Source: an uncultured Oscillospiraceae bacterium
Lineage (GTDB): Bacteria > Bacillota > Clostridia > Oscillospirales > Oscillospiraceae
Assembly: GCA_934589675.1 (NCBI GenBank)
Contig: CAKTOF010000009.1
Coordinates: 26,024-90,023, forward strand
Reading direction: 5' to 3'
DNA length: 64,000 nucleotides
Part shown: piece after piece, positions 24,482-33,037 of the stretch
How positions within the stretch are numbered: position 1 is the stretch's first letter
Layout of the letters: each line of letters opens with the position of its first letter
Notes under the pieces: model-generated
The model's database searches: none
The model's input: only the letters and a program-made list of their open reading frames with translations
Told to the model about the DNA's origin: nothing
Translations under genes and position numbers: made by a program

Positions 24482-25257
24482 AAAAGGAACGCATGAAGAT
24501 CGAGTTCCAGCAGCGGGCCTCTGAGCCCGGCGTACTTGATCTGTATCTCTACGACGAGATCGCGCCGGACGGCGTAGACTGGTGGACCGGTGAGACGATC
24601 CCGAGCGAGACGAGCGCGAATTTCTTCCGCGACAAGCTGGCTGAGTATCCGAACGTCACGCAGATCAACCTGTACATCAATTCCGTCGGCGGCTCGGTAA
24701 TCGAGGGCTACGGCATCTACTCGCAGCTCCGCCGCCATCCGGCGACGGTCACGGCCTACATCGACGGATTTGCGTGCTCGATTGCATCCATCATCGCCAT
24801 GGCGGCCGACAAGATTATCATGAGCGTTGGCTCCATGATGCTGCTGCACAACATGTGCGACGGCTGTTTCGGCAATGCTGCAGACCATCGCAAGATCGCC
24901 GATGACCTCGACCGCATGATGGAGGGCAACCGGCAGATCTATCTCCAGCGCGCCGGCGACAAGCTGACGCTCGAGCAGCTGACCGGGATGCTGGACGCCG
25001 AAACATGGCTGCCGGCGCAGGACTGCCTGGCATACGGCCTGTGCGACGAGATCGCTGGCGAGGTCAGCGAGCCGGAGCAGCTTGCGCAGCGGCTCCAGGC
25101 CATGACCGCAACGATGGCGCAGCAGGTGCAGCACTACCGCGCTCTGCGTCAGCAGCTGTCGGCCGCGCTGGCGGCCGACAGGGATCCGGCACCGCAGCCG
25201 GAGCAGAAAACCGTATCCACATTTTTGAGCGAGCTGACAAGGCTCGGAAAGGAGTAA
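24478..25257 (+). CDS. ClpP-like prohead maturation protease
   Basis: A 259-residue serine protease of the ClpP/S14 fold. INSVGGSV forms the oxyanion region, GFACSIASII carries the catalytic Ser and MLLHNM the His. It should trim capsid proteins during head maturation. It starts with GTG overlapping the portal stop; GGAGGTG precedes it. The C-terminal 80 residues are helical and may be a scaffold part. Confidence 0.9.
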   Translation: MKKERMKIEFQQRASEPGVLDLYLYDEIAPDGVDWWTGETIPSETSANFFRDKLAEYPNVTQINLYINSVGGSVIEGYGIYSQLRRHPATVTAYIDGFACSIASIIAMAADKIIMSVGSMMLLHNMCDGCFGNAADHRKIADDLDRMMEGNRQIYLQRAGDKLTLEQLTGMLDAETWLPAQDCLAYGLCDEIAGEVSEPEQLAQRLQAMTATMAQQVQHYRALRQQLSAALAADRDPAPQPEQKTVSTFLSELTRLGKE

Positions 25258-25261
25258 CCCC

Positions 25262-26704
25262 ATGAAGAACAAAGACCAGGTCCAGCAGGAGCGCCTTGCG
25301 ATCCTGCAGCGCATGGCCGACGCCACGCGCGAGAACAACGCCGAGGCATTTTCCCAGGCGTTTGACGATTTTGCCGACCTCGTGCAGGGCGGCATCCTCG
25401 ACCAGGTGCAGGAGCTGCGCCAGCAGCAGGACAATGCCGTCCTCGCCGCCCGCGGCCTGCGCGTGCTGACGAGCGCCGAGCGCAAGTACTACGAGCAGCT
25501 CGCCCAGATCTGGCGCTCGCCCGACCCGAAGCAGGCGCTCGCAAACACGAACGTCGTGATGCCCGAGACGATCGTCGACGCCGTTTTTGACGAGCTGACG
25601 AGCGAGCACCCGCTGCTCGCGGAGATCAACTTCCAGAACACCGGCGCGCTGACGCGCATCCTCGTCTCCACGTCCGGCGGCGTCGCCAAGTGGGGCGACC
25701 TCGGCGACGAGGTGACGGCCGAGCTTTCGGCCAACTTCTCCGAGATCGACCTGACGGCCGCGCAGCTGACCGCGTTCATCCCGGTCGGCAAGTACATCCT
25801 CGAGCTCGGCCCGGAGTGGATCGACAACTATGTCCGCCAGCTGCTCACCGAGGCTCTGGCCACGCAGCTCGAGGCCGGCATCGTCGACGGCACCGGCAAG
25901 CAGATGCCCATTGGCATGGACCGCAAACTCACGGGCTCGTCCGACGGCGTTTACCCGCTCAAGACGGCTGTCCCCGTCGACGCGCTCGACCCGGCCACCT
26001 ATGGCCGTCTGCTCTCGACCATTGCGGTCGACCGCAATGGCAAGGCCCGCGCGGTGCCGTATGTGATCCTCCTCGTCAACCCGGCGGACTACTTCACGCG
26101 CGTCATGCCGGCCACGACGGCCAAGACCATCGACGGCACGTACAGCCGCGATATCTTCCCCTATCCGACGCACGTCCTCCAGTCCTGCGCCGTGCCGGCG
26201 GGCAAGGCCATCATCGGCCTCGCGTCCCGCTACTTCATGGGCGTCGGCACGCAGTCCGGCGGCAAGATCGAGTACGACGACTCCGTTCGCTTCCTCAACC
26301 GGCAGCGCGTCTACCTGACGTACCTTTACGGCAACGGCCAGGCGCTCGACGAAAACGCCTTTATGCTGCTCGACATCACGGGCCTGCAGGCGTACGTCCC
26401 GACGGTCAAGACCACGGACAGCGCGGCGGACGCGCGCCTCGCGTCGCTCGCCATCGGCAACCTGTCCCTCACGCCGGCCTTTGACCGCGACGTGCTCGAG
26501 TACACGGCCGCGACGACCAATGCCAGCAACACGATCACGGCCATCGCCAAGGACGGCGACGCGGAGATCACGATCAAAAACGGCAGCACGGCCGTCTCCA
26601 ATGGCGCGGCAGCTACGTGGAGCGCCGGCGCGAATGTCGTGGAGATCAGTGTGAAAAACGGCTCGGCGGCGAAGACCTACACGGTCACCGTCACGAAGTC
26701 GTAA
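25262..26704 (+). CDS. Major capsid protein, HK97 fold, with C-terminal Ig-like domain
   Basis: A 480-residue capsid protein. Residues 1-100 are a helical delta/scaffold region likely removed by the protease. Residues about 100-385 form the HK97 shell domain (VVMPETIVDAVFDEL, SGGVAKWGDLG, ALATQLEAGIVDGTG). The last 90 residues (SLAIGNLSLTPAFDRDVLEY onwards) resemble a cadherin-like beta-sandwich domain, probably displayed outside. It lies four bases after the protease gene. Confidence 0.92.
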   Translation: MKNKDQVQQERLAILQRMADATRENNAEAFSQAFDDFADLVQGGILDQVQELRQQQDNAVLAARGLRVLTSAERKYYEQLAQIWRSPDPKQALANTNVVMPETIVDAVFDELTSEHPLLAEINFQNTGALTRILVSTSGGVAKWGDLGDEVTAELSANFSEIDLTAAQLTAFIPVGKYILELGPEWIDNYVRQLLTEALATQLEAGIVDGTGKQMPIGMDRKLTGSSDGVYPLKTAVPVDALDPATYGRLLSTIAVDRNGKARAVPYVILLVNPADYFTRVMPATTAKTIDGTYSRDIFPYPTHVLQSCAVPAGKAIIGLASRYFMGVGTQSGGKIEYDDSVRFLNRQRVYLTYLYGNGQALDENAFMLLDITGLQAYVPTVKTTDSAADARLASLAIGNLSLTPAFDRDVLEYTAATTNASNTITAIAKDGDAEITIKNGSTAVSNGAAATWSAGANVVEISVKNGSAAKTYTVTVTKS

Positions 26705-26714
26705 GGAGCCCGGC

Positions 26715-27017
26715 ATGAGCAGCTTGCCTGACGGCCTGCTCGACGCGGCGCGGAACTATCTGGACATCACCTGGGCCGACGACGCCGGAGACGAGAAGCT
26801 CTCCGGCATCGTCGCCCGGGGCATCGCGTATTTAGACCGCGTCGCGGGCGTGGAGCAGGACTATGCCGCCGAGACGGACGCTCGCGCCCTGCTCTTTGAC
26901 TACTGCCGCTATGTGCGCGCCGGCGCGCTGCACAGCTTCTCGGCGGACTTTGCCGACGAGCTCATGGCGCTGCACATGGCCGGGGAGGTGACGCAGTATG
27001 ACGCCGCAGACGTTTAA
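26715..27017 (+). CDS. Head-tail connector protein (gp6-like)
   Basis: A 100-residue helical protein (GLLDAARNYLDITWADDAGD, GIAYLDRVAG) matching gp6-type connectors that bind below the portal. It overlaps the next gene by 20 bases. Confidence 0.8.
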   Translation: MSSLPDGLLDAARNYLDITWADDAGDEKLSGIVARGIAYLDRVAGVEQDYAAETDARALLFDYCRYVRAGALHSFSADFADELMALHMAGEVTQYDAADV

Positions 27018-27345
27018 CGACGGCGTCGTCCGGTTTTACCGGACGGTCAACGCCGCCGAGCCCGGCAGTACGCCGGATCTGCGTCTGACGCCGCTCGTCG
27101 CACTGCGCTACCACGAACGCACGGTCGGCTTCCGGCGGTTCTACGCAGCATCGCAGGCCAACGTCAAGATCTCCAAGCTGCTGCGCTGCCCGCGCCATGC
27201 GTTTGTGTCGCAGCAGGACATTGCGGTGCCGGCCGACGGCCGGCAGTACCGCATCACCCTGATCCAGTACCCGGAGGATACGCAGCCTCCGGTCATGGAT
27301 CTCACGCTCGAGGAGGTGACGCAGGTCTATGAGCTGCCTGACTGA
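26998..27345 (+). CDS. Head closure protein
   Basis: A 115-residue beta-rich protein in the position of head-closure proteins (SPP1 gp16/HK97 gp7 role). The functional call rests mainly on gene order. Confidence 0.65.
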   Translation: MTPQTFNDGVVRFYRTVNAAEPGSTPDLRLTPLVALRYHERTVGFRRFYAASQANVKISKLLRCPRHAFVSQQDIAVPADGRQYRITLIQYPEDTQPPVMDLTLEEVTQVYELPD

Positions 27346-27646
27346 CGTCAAGGATGCGCTGTGCGCCTGCTCCGATCGCGTCTATCACTACTTCGCGGCC
27401 AAGGCGGAGCCGCCGTATCTTGTCTGGAGCGAGTCCGGCCGCCCCGGCTTCTCCGCAGGCGACCGGCGGGAGGAATACAGCGACTCCGGCCTGCTGCACC
27501 TTTTTACGCGCACGGAGCGCGATCCGCTCATCGACAAGCTGGAGGCCGCGCTCGACGAGCGCGCTATCGGCTACGAGCTCGAGGCCGTCCAGTACGAGGA
27601 TGACACCGGGCTCATCCACTATACATGGCGCTGGGAGGCGGGATAA
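27329..27646 (+). CDS. Neck or tail completion protein
   Basis: A 105-residue protein with LVWSESGRPGFSAGDRREEY then a beta-strand end. It sits between head closure and gp10-like genes and overlaps both neighbours. Its exact order in the neck is uncertain. Confidence 0.55.
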   Translation: MSCLTDVKDALCACSDRVYHYFAAKAEPPYLVWSESGRPGFSAGDRREEYSDSGLLHLFTRTERDPLIDKLEAALDERAIGYELEAVQYEDDTGLIHYTWRWEAG

Positions 27647-28050
27647 TGGCAAAGCTCTCATTTGACTACCCCGGCGGGCTGTTTGATCAGCTCAATCGGG
27701 CATCGGCGGACGCGACACTCGACAAGATGGTCAATTCCGCGCTGCCGATCATGAAGAAAATCCTTGATCAGGAGCTGTCGCGGCACGAGCGCACCGGCGC
27801 GCTTCGGCGCAGCATGAAGGTGCAGAAATCCAAGGCGTTCAAGCATGGAAATGCGCACTACGGCCTCGTCAAGCCGACGGGCAAGGACGAGCGCGGCATC
27901 AAAAACGGCGTGAAGCTTGCTGTCATGACCTACGGATCATCCAAGCAGCCGGCTACCGACGTCATTGGCACCGCAATGCGCCGCTGCGAGGGCGAGGTCA
28001 TGACGGCCGTGCAGAATGCCTACAACCAGGAAATCAGTAAGAAAGGATGA
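27646..28050 (+). CDS. HK97 gp10-like neck/tail terminator protein
   Basis: A 134-residue protein with MKKILDQELSRHERTGALRRS and a Gly/Lys-rich middle, as in HK97 gp10 proteins. It begins in a TAATG overlap with the previous stop. Confidence 0.75.
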   Translation: MAKLSFDYPGGLFDQLNRASADATLDKMVNSALPIMKKILDQELSRHERTGALRRSMKVQKSKAFKHGNAHYGLVKPTGKDERGIKNGVKLAVMTYGSSKQPATDVIGTAMRRCEGEVMTAVQNAYNQEISKKG

Positions 28051-28056
28051 TATCCC

Positions 28057-28629
28057 ATGGCAATGAAAGGCCACAATCGGCAGGGCTACTGCGTCCTGAC
28101 CATCACGGACCCCGGCGACGGATCTCCGGCGACCGAAGCGCTCGGCGCCGGCGTGCTGACCAACCACGTCGTCGCGTTTACCGGCACGCCCGGCTCGGAC
28201 GACACGGAGCTCTACGCCGGCGACACGCTCGAGGAGAGCGAGTCGTCCGTCACGGGCTCGGTCAAGATCGAGCTGTCGCAGCTGCAGGTCGCGGACGAGG
28301 CTGCGCTCGGCGGGCACACGTATTCGGCTGACGGCGGCATGACGGTCGGCGAGAACGACTCGGCGCCGTTTGTGCGCTATGGCGCCATCGGCGTCGGCGT
28401 GCGCAACAAGGTGACGTTCTACCGCGTCGTCTGCTACTACAAGGTCAAATTCGGCGCGCCGGACGACGACTTCGCCACCAAGGAGAAGACCGTCAGCTTC
28501 AAGACGCACTCGCTTTCCGGCACGGCGTATGCCAACGCCTCCGGCAATGTGCGCTTCAAGCAGGACTATTCGACGTTCGAGGCGGCGCTGACGAAGCTCA
28601 AGGAGCTGCTCAACGTCAAGGGGGACTAA
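28057..28629 (+). CDS. Major tail protein
   Basis: A 190-residue beta-rich tail-tube protein in the canonical position before the tail chaperones. Blocks such as NKVTFYRVVCYYKVKF and EKTVSFKTHSLSGTAY fit phi13-like tube proteins. It polymerises around the tape measure. Confidence 0.85.
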   Translation: MAMKGHNRQGYCVLTITDPGDGSPATEALGAGVLTNHVVAFTGTPGSDDTELYAGDTLEESESSVTGSVKIELSQLQVADEAALGGHTYSADGGMTVGENDSAPFVRYGAIGVGVRNKVTFYRVVCYYKVKFGAPDDDFATKEKTVSFKTHSLSGTAYANASGNVRFKQDYSTFEAALTKLKELLNVKGD

Positions 28630-28632
28630 GCG

Positions 28633-29115
28633 ATGCGGCACATTACGCTCGGCGGGATCGAGTATCCGATCCATGCCACTGTGACGGTCGACGCTGAGGT
28701 GACGCGCCGGTATAACGACGCGATCCTCTCCGCCGAGGCCGCCGCCCGCGAGACAGCAGAGCAGCGCGGCCTGAACGAGGGCCAGACGGAGCAGCTCGTC
28801 GAGCGCGAGAAAAAGCTCGCGCTCAAGCGCTACCTTGGCGACCGGGAGAACGACCTCTACCAGATCGCGTTGCTCATCAACGCCGCCGTCGACTACGAGC
28901 GCGTGCTGCACGGCCGGGATATCTCGGCCGACGTGCCGCACTACCCGCTCACGGCTGAGAAAATCGGCCTGATCGCCACGCTCGACGACCTCAACCGCGA
29001 GGAGACGGTGCAGGCCGTCGTCGACGAATTTCTCGATTGTCAGGGCGGCGACCGAAAAAACTTGACGGCCGGGCAATTGGAGCAGATGGCGTCGACCTTG
29101 ATGGAGTCGATGTAG
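28633..29115 (+). CDS. Tail assembly chaperone (gpG-like)
   Basis: A 160-residue acidic helical protein between tail tube and tape measure, the position of lambda gpG. An A-AAA-AAC slippery heptamer in its frame at 29055-29061 would let part of the ribosomes shift by -1 into the downstream frame. Confidence 0.8.
   Translation: MRHITLGGIEYPIHATVTVDAEVTRRYNDAILSAEAAARETAEQRGLNEGQTEQLVEREKKLALKRYLGDRENDLYQIALLINAAVDYERVLHGRDISADVPHYPLTAEKIGLIATLDDLNREETVQAVVDEFLDCQGGDRKNLTAGQLEQMASTLMESM
29055..29061 (+). promoter_or_regulatory. Programmed -1 frameshift site A-AAA-AAC
   Basis: The heptamer is in register with the zero frame (..CGA AAA AAC). After slipping, translation reads CTT GAC GGC and continues to 29279. 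No downstream pseudoknot was established by eye. Confidence 0.8.
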
Positions 29116-29279
29116 CACCTACCGATTTTGCCCGGCTGCAATATATCGCCTGCACGCTGCTGGGGTACTCCGGACTGGATTACCGCGTGATGCGCACCGC
29201 GGAGATCGCGGAGCAGTTTGCTATTTACTGCGAGCTTCACGGCGTGGCGGCGGGCTCTGACGAGGAGGTGAGATTTTGA
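29061..29279 (+). CDS. Frameshift extension of the tail chaperone (gpGT-like)
   Basis: The -1 frame adds 72 residues after residue 143, giving a fusion of about 215 residues. The extension contains FARLQYIACTLLG and EIAEQFAIYCELHG, resembling the T part of gpGT, which recruits the tape measure. It lacks a convincing start of its own and overlaps the tape-measure start. Confidence 0.75.
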   Translation, partial: LDGRAIGADGVDLDGVDVAPTDFARLQYIACTLLGYSGLDYRVMRTAEIAEQFAIYCELHGVAAGSDEEVRF

Positions 29280-30946
29280 GCGGGAATACCATCAACGCAA
29301 AATTCGTGCTCGAGGGCGAGCGAGAATATCGCGAAGCCCTCAACGAGATCAACGCCGGCCTGAAGGTCAACTACGCCCAGATGGGCCTTGTCAATGCGCA
29401 GTATGCAGCGGCCGGCCAGAGCCAGGACGCGCTGCGTGCAAAGAGCGAGGCGCTGGCCAACACGATCTTGTCGCAGCGTGACAAGGTCGCGCTGCTCGCT
29501 GCGAAGCTCAAGGACAGCGTCGACAAGACCGGCGAGGGCAGCAAGGCATCCATGAACTATCAGACGGCACTGCTCAAGGCGCAGACGACGCTGCAGAAGA
29601 TGGAGAGCCAGCAGGAGGCTTATACGCAGGCGCTCAAAGACAGCAGCTCGTCTATGACCTCGCTGTCTGACGTCATCAACGGCGCGATGGACACGCTGGG
29701 CATCAGTGTCCCGCCCGCGCTGCAGGGCGTCATCGACAAGCTCGACGGCGTCTCGGCCTCCGGCGCAGCGCTCATCGGCATCCTGGGCGCGTCGGCGACG
29801 GCGCTGGCCAAACTGACGGTCAACACGGCTGCCGCGGCCGACGACCTGCTCACGCTCTCGTCCACGTCCGGCATGAGCACGGATACGCTGCAGGAGTTTG
29901 CCTATATGGCCGATCTCGTCGACACGTCCGTCGACACGGTCACGGGCAGCCTGACGAAGCTGATCCGCAACATGAACACTGCGCGCAACGGCACGGGCGA
30001 CGCCGCGACGGCATTTGCGCAGCTTGGTGTCCGGTTCACCGACGCCCGCGGCCAGCTGCGGGATTCCAACGAGGTGTTTCTGGAGGTCATCGACAAGCTT
30101 GGCCGCGTGCGCAACGAGACAGAGCGCGACGCCTATTCCATGTCTCTCTTCGGCAGATCCGCGCGCGACCTGAATCCGCTCATCGAGGCCGGCAGCGACC
30201 GGCTCAGGGAGCTGGCCGAGCAGGCACACGACGTCGGCTACGTCATGGATTCCAACACCTTGCAGAGCTTTGGGGCGCTGCAGGACGAGCTCGACGAGAT
30301 GAGCAAGCAGTCCGAGGCGCTCAAAAACAGCCTTGCGCTGGCGCTGCTGCCCATCCTCACGTCGCTGTTCCAGACGATCAGCAGCATCCCGGTCCCTGTA
30401 CTCAAGACGCTCATCATCCTGACCACCACCATCACGACGCTTGTCCTGCTCGTCAAGACGGTCATGGAGGTTTCTACGGCCGTCAAAGGCGTACAGACGC
30501 TGTTTAATCCGGCCAACACCGCCATGCTCAAGACGACTGCCATCGTGCTCGGCGTAGTCGCGGCACTTATTGCGCTCGGCGTCATCATCGCCGTGCTCTC
30601 TGGCCAGTCCAGCCAGCTCACGAGCGCCATGGACAGCGTCGGCAGCTCTGTCAACTCGCTCTCATCGCAGGTCACGGCGACACAGCACAACTACCCGCGC
30701 AATGCAACCGGCACGAGCTTCTGGCGCGGCGGGCAGACGCTCGTCGGCGAGCACGGCCCGGAGATCGTTGACCTGCCGCGCGGCAGCCGGATCTACAAAA
30801 CCGGCTCCGGACCGGAGTCCGGAGGGAGCTTCGTGGACAACAGCCAGTACATTTTCCGTGTCGACAACGTCGACACGTACGTAAAAATCGAGCGGCGGCT
30901 CCGACGCGAGCGCCAGAGCCGCCGGATGGGCTATGTGGAGGTATAG
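29276..30946 (+). CDS. Tail tape measure protein
   Basis: A 556-residue protein with long N-terminal coiled coils (to about residue 120), a central MADLVDTSVDTVTGSLTKL region typical of phage tape measures, and hydrophobic segments at about 375-400 and 420-445 that may enter the host membrane. It is short for a tape measure, implying a fairly short tail by inference. A TTG start overlaps the upstream stop; GAGGAGGTGAG precedes it. Confidence 0.9.
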   Translation: MSGNTINAKFVLEGEREYREALNEINAGLKVNYAQMGLVNAQYAAAGQSQDALRAKSEALANTILSQRDKVALLAAKLKDSVDKTGEGSKASMNYQTALLKAQTTLQKMESQQEAYTQALKDSSSSMTSLSDVINGAMDTLGISVPPALQGVIDKLDGVSASGAALIGILGASATALAKLTVNTAAAADDLLTLSSTSGMSTDTLQEFAYMADLVDTSVDTVTGSLTKLIRNMNTARNGTGDAATAFAQLGVRFTDARGQLRDSNEVFLEVIDKLGRVRNETERDAYSMSLFGRSARDLNPLIEAGSDRLRELAEQAHDVGYVMDSNTLQSFGALQDELDEMSKQSEALKNSLALALLPILTSLFQTISSIPVPVLKTLIILTTTITTLVLLVKTVMEVSTAVKGVQTLFNPANTAMLKTTAIVLGVVAALIALGVIIAVLSGQSSQLTSAMDSVGSSVNSLSSQVTATQHNYPRNATGTSFWRGGQTLVGEHGPEIVDLPRGSRIYKTGSGPESGGSFVDNSQYIFRVDNVDTYVKIERRLRRERQSRRMGYVEV

Positions 30947-30949
30947 CGT

Positions 30950-33037
30950 ATGGCCGACATCACTGAGACTCTGAGAGTCTCAAAAATCTACTCCCGCGTC
31001 TGGGGCAGCGAGGAAAAGACCGAACTGACCGGTGCGACAGCCTCGGCAGTCACAGCGATCACCGGCTTTTACCCCAAGACCGGTGCGTACGGCGAGACGA
31101 CTGGCAACTACCTCGAACTCGTTTTTGACCTGCTCGGCAGCGTCTATGCGGCCAGCCGCAAGCTCGTGTCGGACGAGCTTGCCGTCTGGATCTCCGGCAA
31201 GTCTGCGTCCGGCGACGGCGCGACACCGTCTGGCGACCACGTCTCGACCGGCCCGCTGCCGTCCGGCAGTTTTGACGGCTACCTCTGGCCATCGGCGGAC
31301 CCGCAGAAGCCGAGCTTCGAGTACTATATCCGCACGAATCGCGAGGGCTATCGCTTCGAGGATTTGTCTGTTGGGAAGCGTGCCGTCGGCTCATACAGGT
31401 ACGCTCGATATCTGCAGGTCGGCGCGGGCGTGCAGGACGGCTACTACAATAACCTCGTCTACAGCGTGACGGCTACGCTCTCCATTCAGGGCGCTGCCGG
31501 GGCAAATCCGCCGACGGTCACGGCCGTCTGGCAGGAGATCGCGCCGAAGCTGACGGGCCTGTCGCCCGCGGCGGGCGCGTTTGTGGACGAAAAGACGGAC
31601 GCGGTATTCCGCTGGTCGTACTCGGCTGAGCCTAGCTATTCCGGCGCGCCGACGACGCAGGACGGCGGCAAGCTCGAGTGGCGGCTGACCGGAGACTCGA
31701 CGATCCACACGGTCACGTTCACCGGCGCGGTCGACTCGGTAACGCTGCCGGCCGGGACGATCCCGTCCTCAAGCACGGGCATCGACTACCGCGTGACGGT
31801 CAAGACCTGCCACGGCGTCAGCGCAACGTCGGACTGGATCACCTGCACGACAGTCGACACGGCGCCGGAGGCTCCGACGCAGCTCTCGCCGGCCAACGCC
31901 ATCGTCCAGGGCGACGACGCTGCCGTTTTCGCCTGGCACCACAACGCGCCGACCGGCAGCGCGCAGAGCGCGGCCGAGCTCCAGCGCTCCACGGACAGCG
32001 GCGCAACGTGGTCGGCACTTGCCTCCGTCAGCGGAGCGGCTCAGCAGTGTACAATCGCCGCAGGCACGCTGCCGACCGGCTCCGTGCGCTGGCGCGTCCG
32101 GACAAGCAATTCTGACGGCGCCGCGGGCCCGTGGAGCGAGGGCGTGGACGTCATCGTCCGCGCGCGCCCGGCCGCACCGATCATCTCCAGCGTGACGGCA
32201 ACGCCGCGCCCGACGGTCACCTGGCAGTCCGGCGCGCAGATCGGCTACCGCGTGACGTTTGAGACGGCGGAGGGCATCGTCTACGACACCGGCGAGCGCT
32301 ACGGCGCCGTCAAGGCCGTCCGCTGCCCGCAATTTTTGCCGGACGGGCCGGCGACGATCACGGTCGCCATCGTCAACGCCGTCGGTCTCTGGGCTAGCAC
32401 GAGCGCGCAGATCGCCGTGGCCAACGAGCCCGGCGGGGAAATCGACCTGCAGGCGCTGCCGCAGCTCGGCGCGTGCCTGCTCAAGTGGGCGTCGACGGAT
32501 CTGTATGATCAGTACTACGTTCTGCGCAACGGCGAGCCGGTCGCAAAAACGACCAATACGCAATGGCTCGACCGCGCGGCGTCCGGTGTTAACGAGTACG
32601 TCATCCTCGGCGTGCAGGGTGACAATTACACGCAGAGCGCGGTCGTCTCCGGCGAGAGCCGCATCCGCAGCTGCATCCTCTTTGATGCTGAGGCGGACGG
32701 GCCTTTTGTGTATCTCTACAAGCACAAAGCCTCACCGCCGGAGATCTCGCGCGAACTCGGCGCGACCGTGACGTATCAGCACTTTGCGGGCCAGACGTAC
32801 CCGACGGCCTTTGAGTGCGGCGCACGGGACCAGACGTCGTCCATGAGCTTTACGATCCCCTCGCACTCGCTGCCCGTGCTGGCCAAGCTTGTTGGCAGGA
32901 TCGTCTGCGTCAAAGATCGCGGCGACGCGGCCTACTACGCGGTGCTTGACTCCGTCAGTCAGTCCATTTGGAAGCGGACGGACGTGCAGCTCAAGCTGAC
33001 GCGCGTGGAATATCGGGAGACGGTCGACTATGAGTAA
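30950..33037 (+). CDS. Fibronectin-type III-rich tail protein
   Basis: A 695-residue protein with repeated Fn3-like beta sandwiches at about 200-500 (LEWRLTGDSTIHTVTF, RVRTSNSDGAAGPWS). The N-terminus and the last 150 residues resemble distal-tail parts (FVYLYKHKASPPEISRELG). It is probably a baseplate component contacting host carbohydrate. Confidence 0.75.
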   Translation: MADITETLRVSKIYSRVWGSEEKTELTGATASAVTAITGFYPKTGAYGETTGNYLELVFDLLGSVYAASRKLVSDELAVWISGKSASGDGATPSGDHVSTGPLPSGSFDGYLWPSADPQKPSFEYYIRTNREGYRFEDLSVGKRAVGSYRYARYLQVGAGVQDGYYNNLVYSVTATLSIQGAAGANPPTVTAVWQEIAPKLTGLSPAAGAFVDEKTDAVFRWSYSAEPSYSGAPTTQDGGKLEWRLTGDSTIHTVTFTGAVDSVTLPAGTIPSSSTGIDYRVTVKTCHGVSATSDWITCTTVDTAPEAPTQLSPANAIVQGDDAAVFAWHHNAPTGSAQSAAELQRSTDSGATWSALASVSGAAQQCTIAAGTLPTGSVRWRVRTSNSDGAAGPWSEGVDVIVRARPAAPIISSVTATPRPTVTWQSGAQIGYRVTFETAEGIVYDTGERYGAVKAVRCPQFLPDGPATITVAIVNAVGLWASTSAQIAVANEPGGEIDLQALPQLGACLLKWASTDLYDQYYVLRNGEPVAKTTNTQWLDRAASGVNEYVILGVQGDNYTQSAVVSGESRIRSCILFDAEADGPFVYLYKHKASPPEISRELGATVTYQHFAGQTYPTAFECGARDQTSSMSFTIPSHSLPVLAKLVGRIVCVKDRGDAAYYAVLDSVSQSIWKRTDVQLKLTRVEYRETVDYE

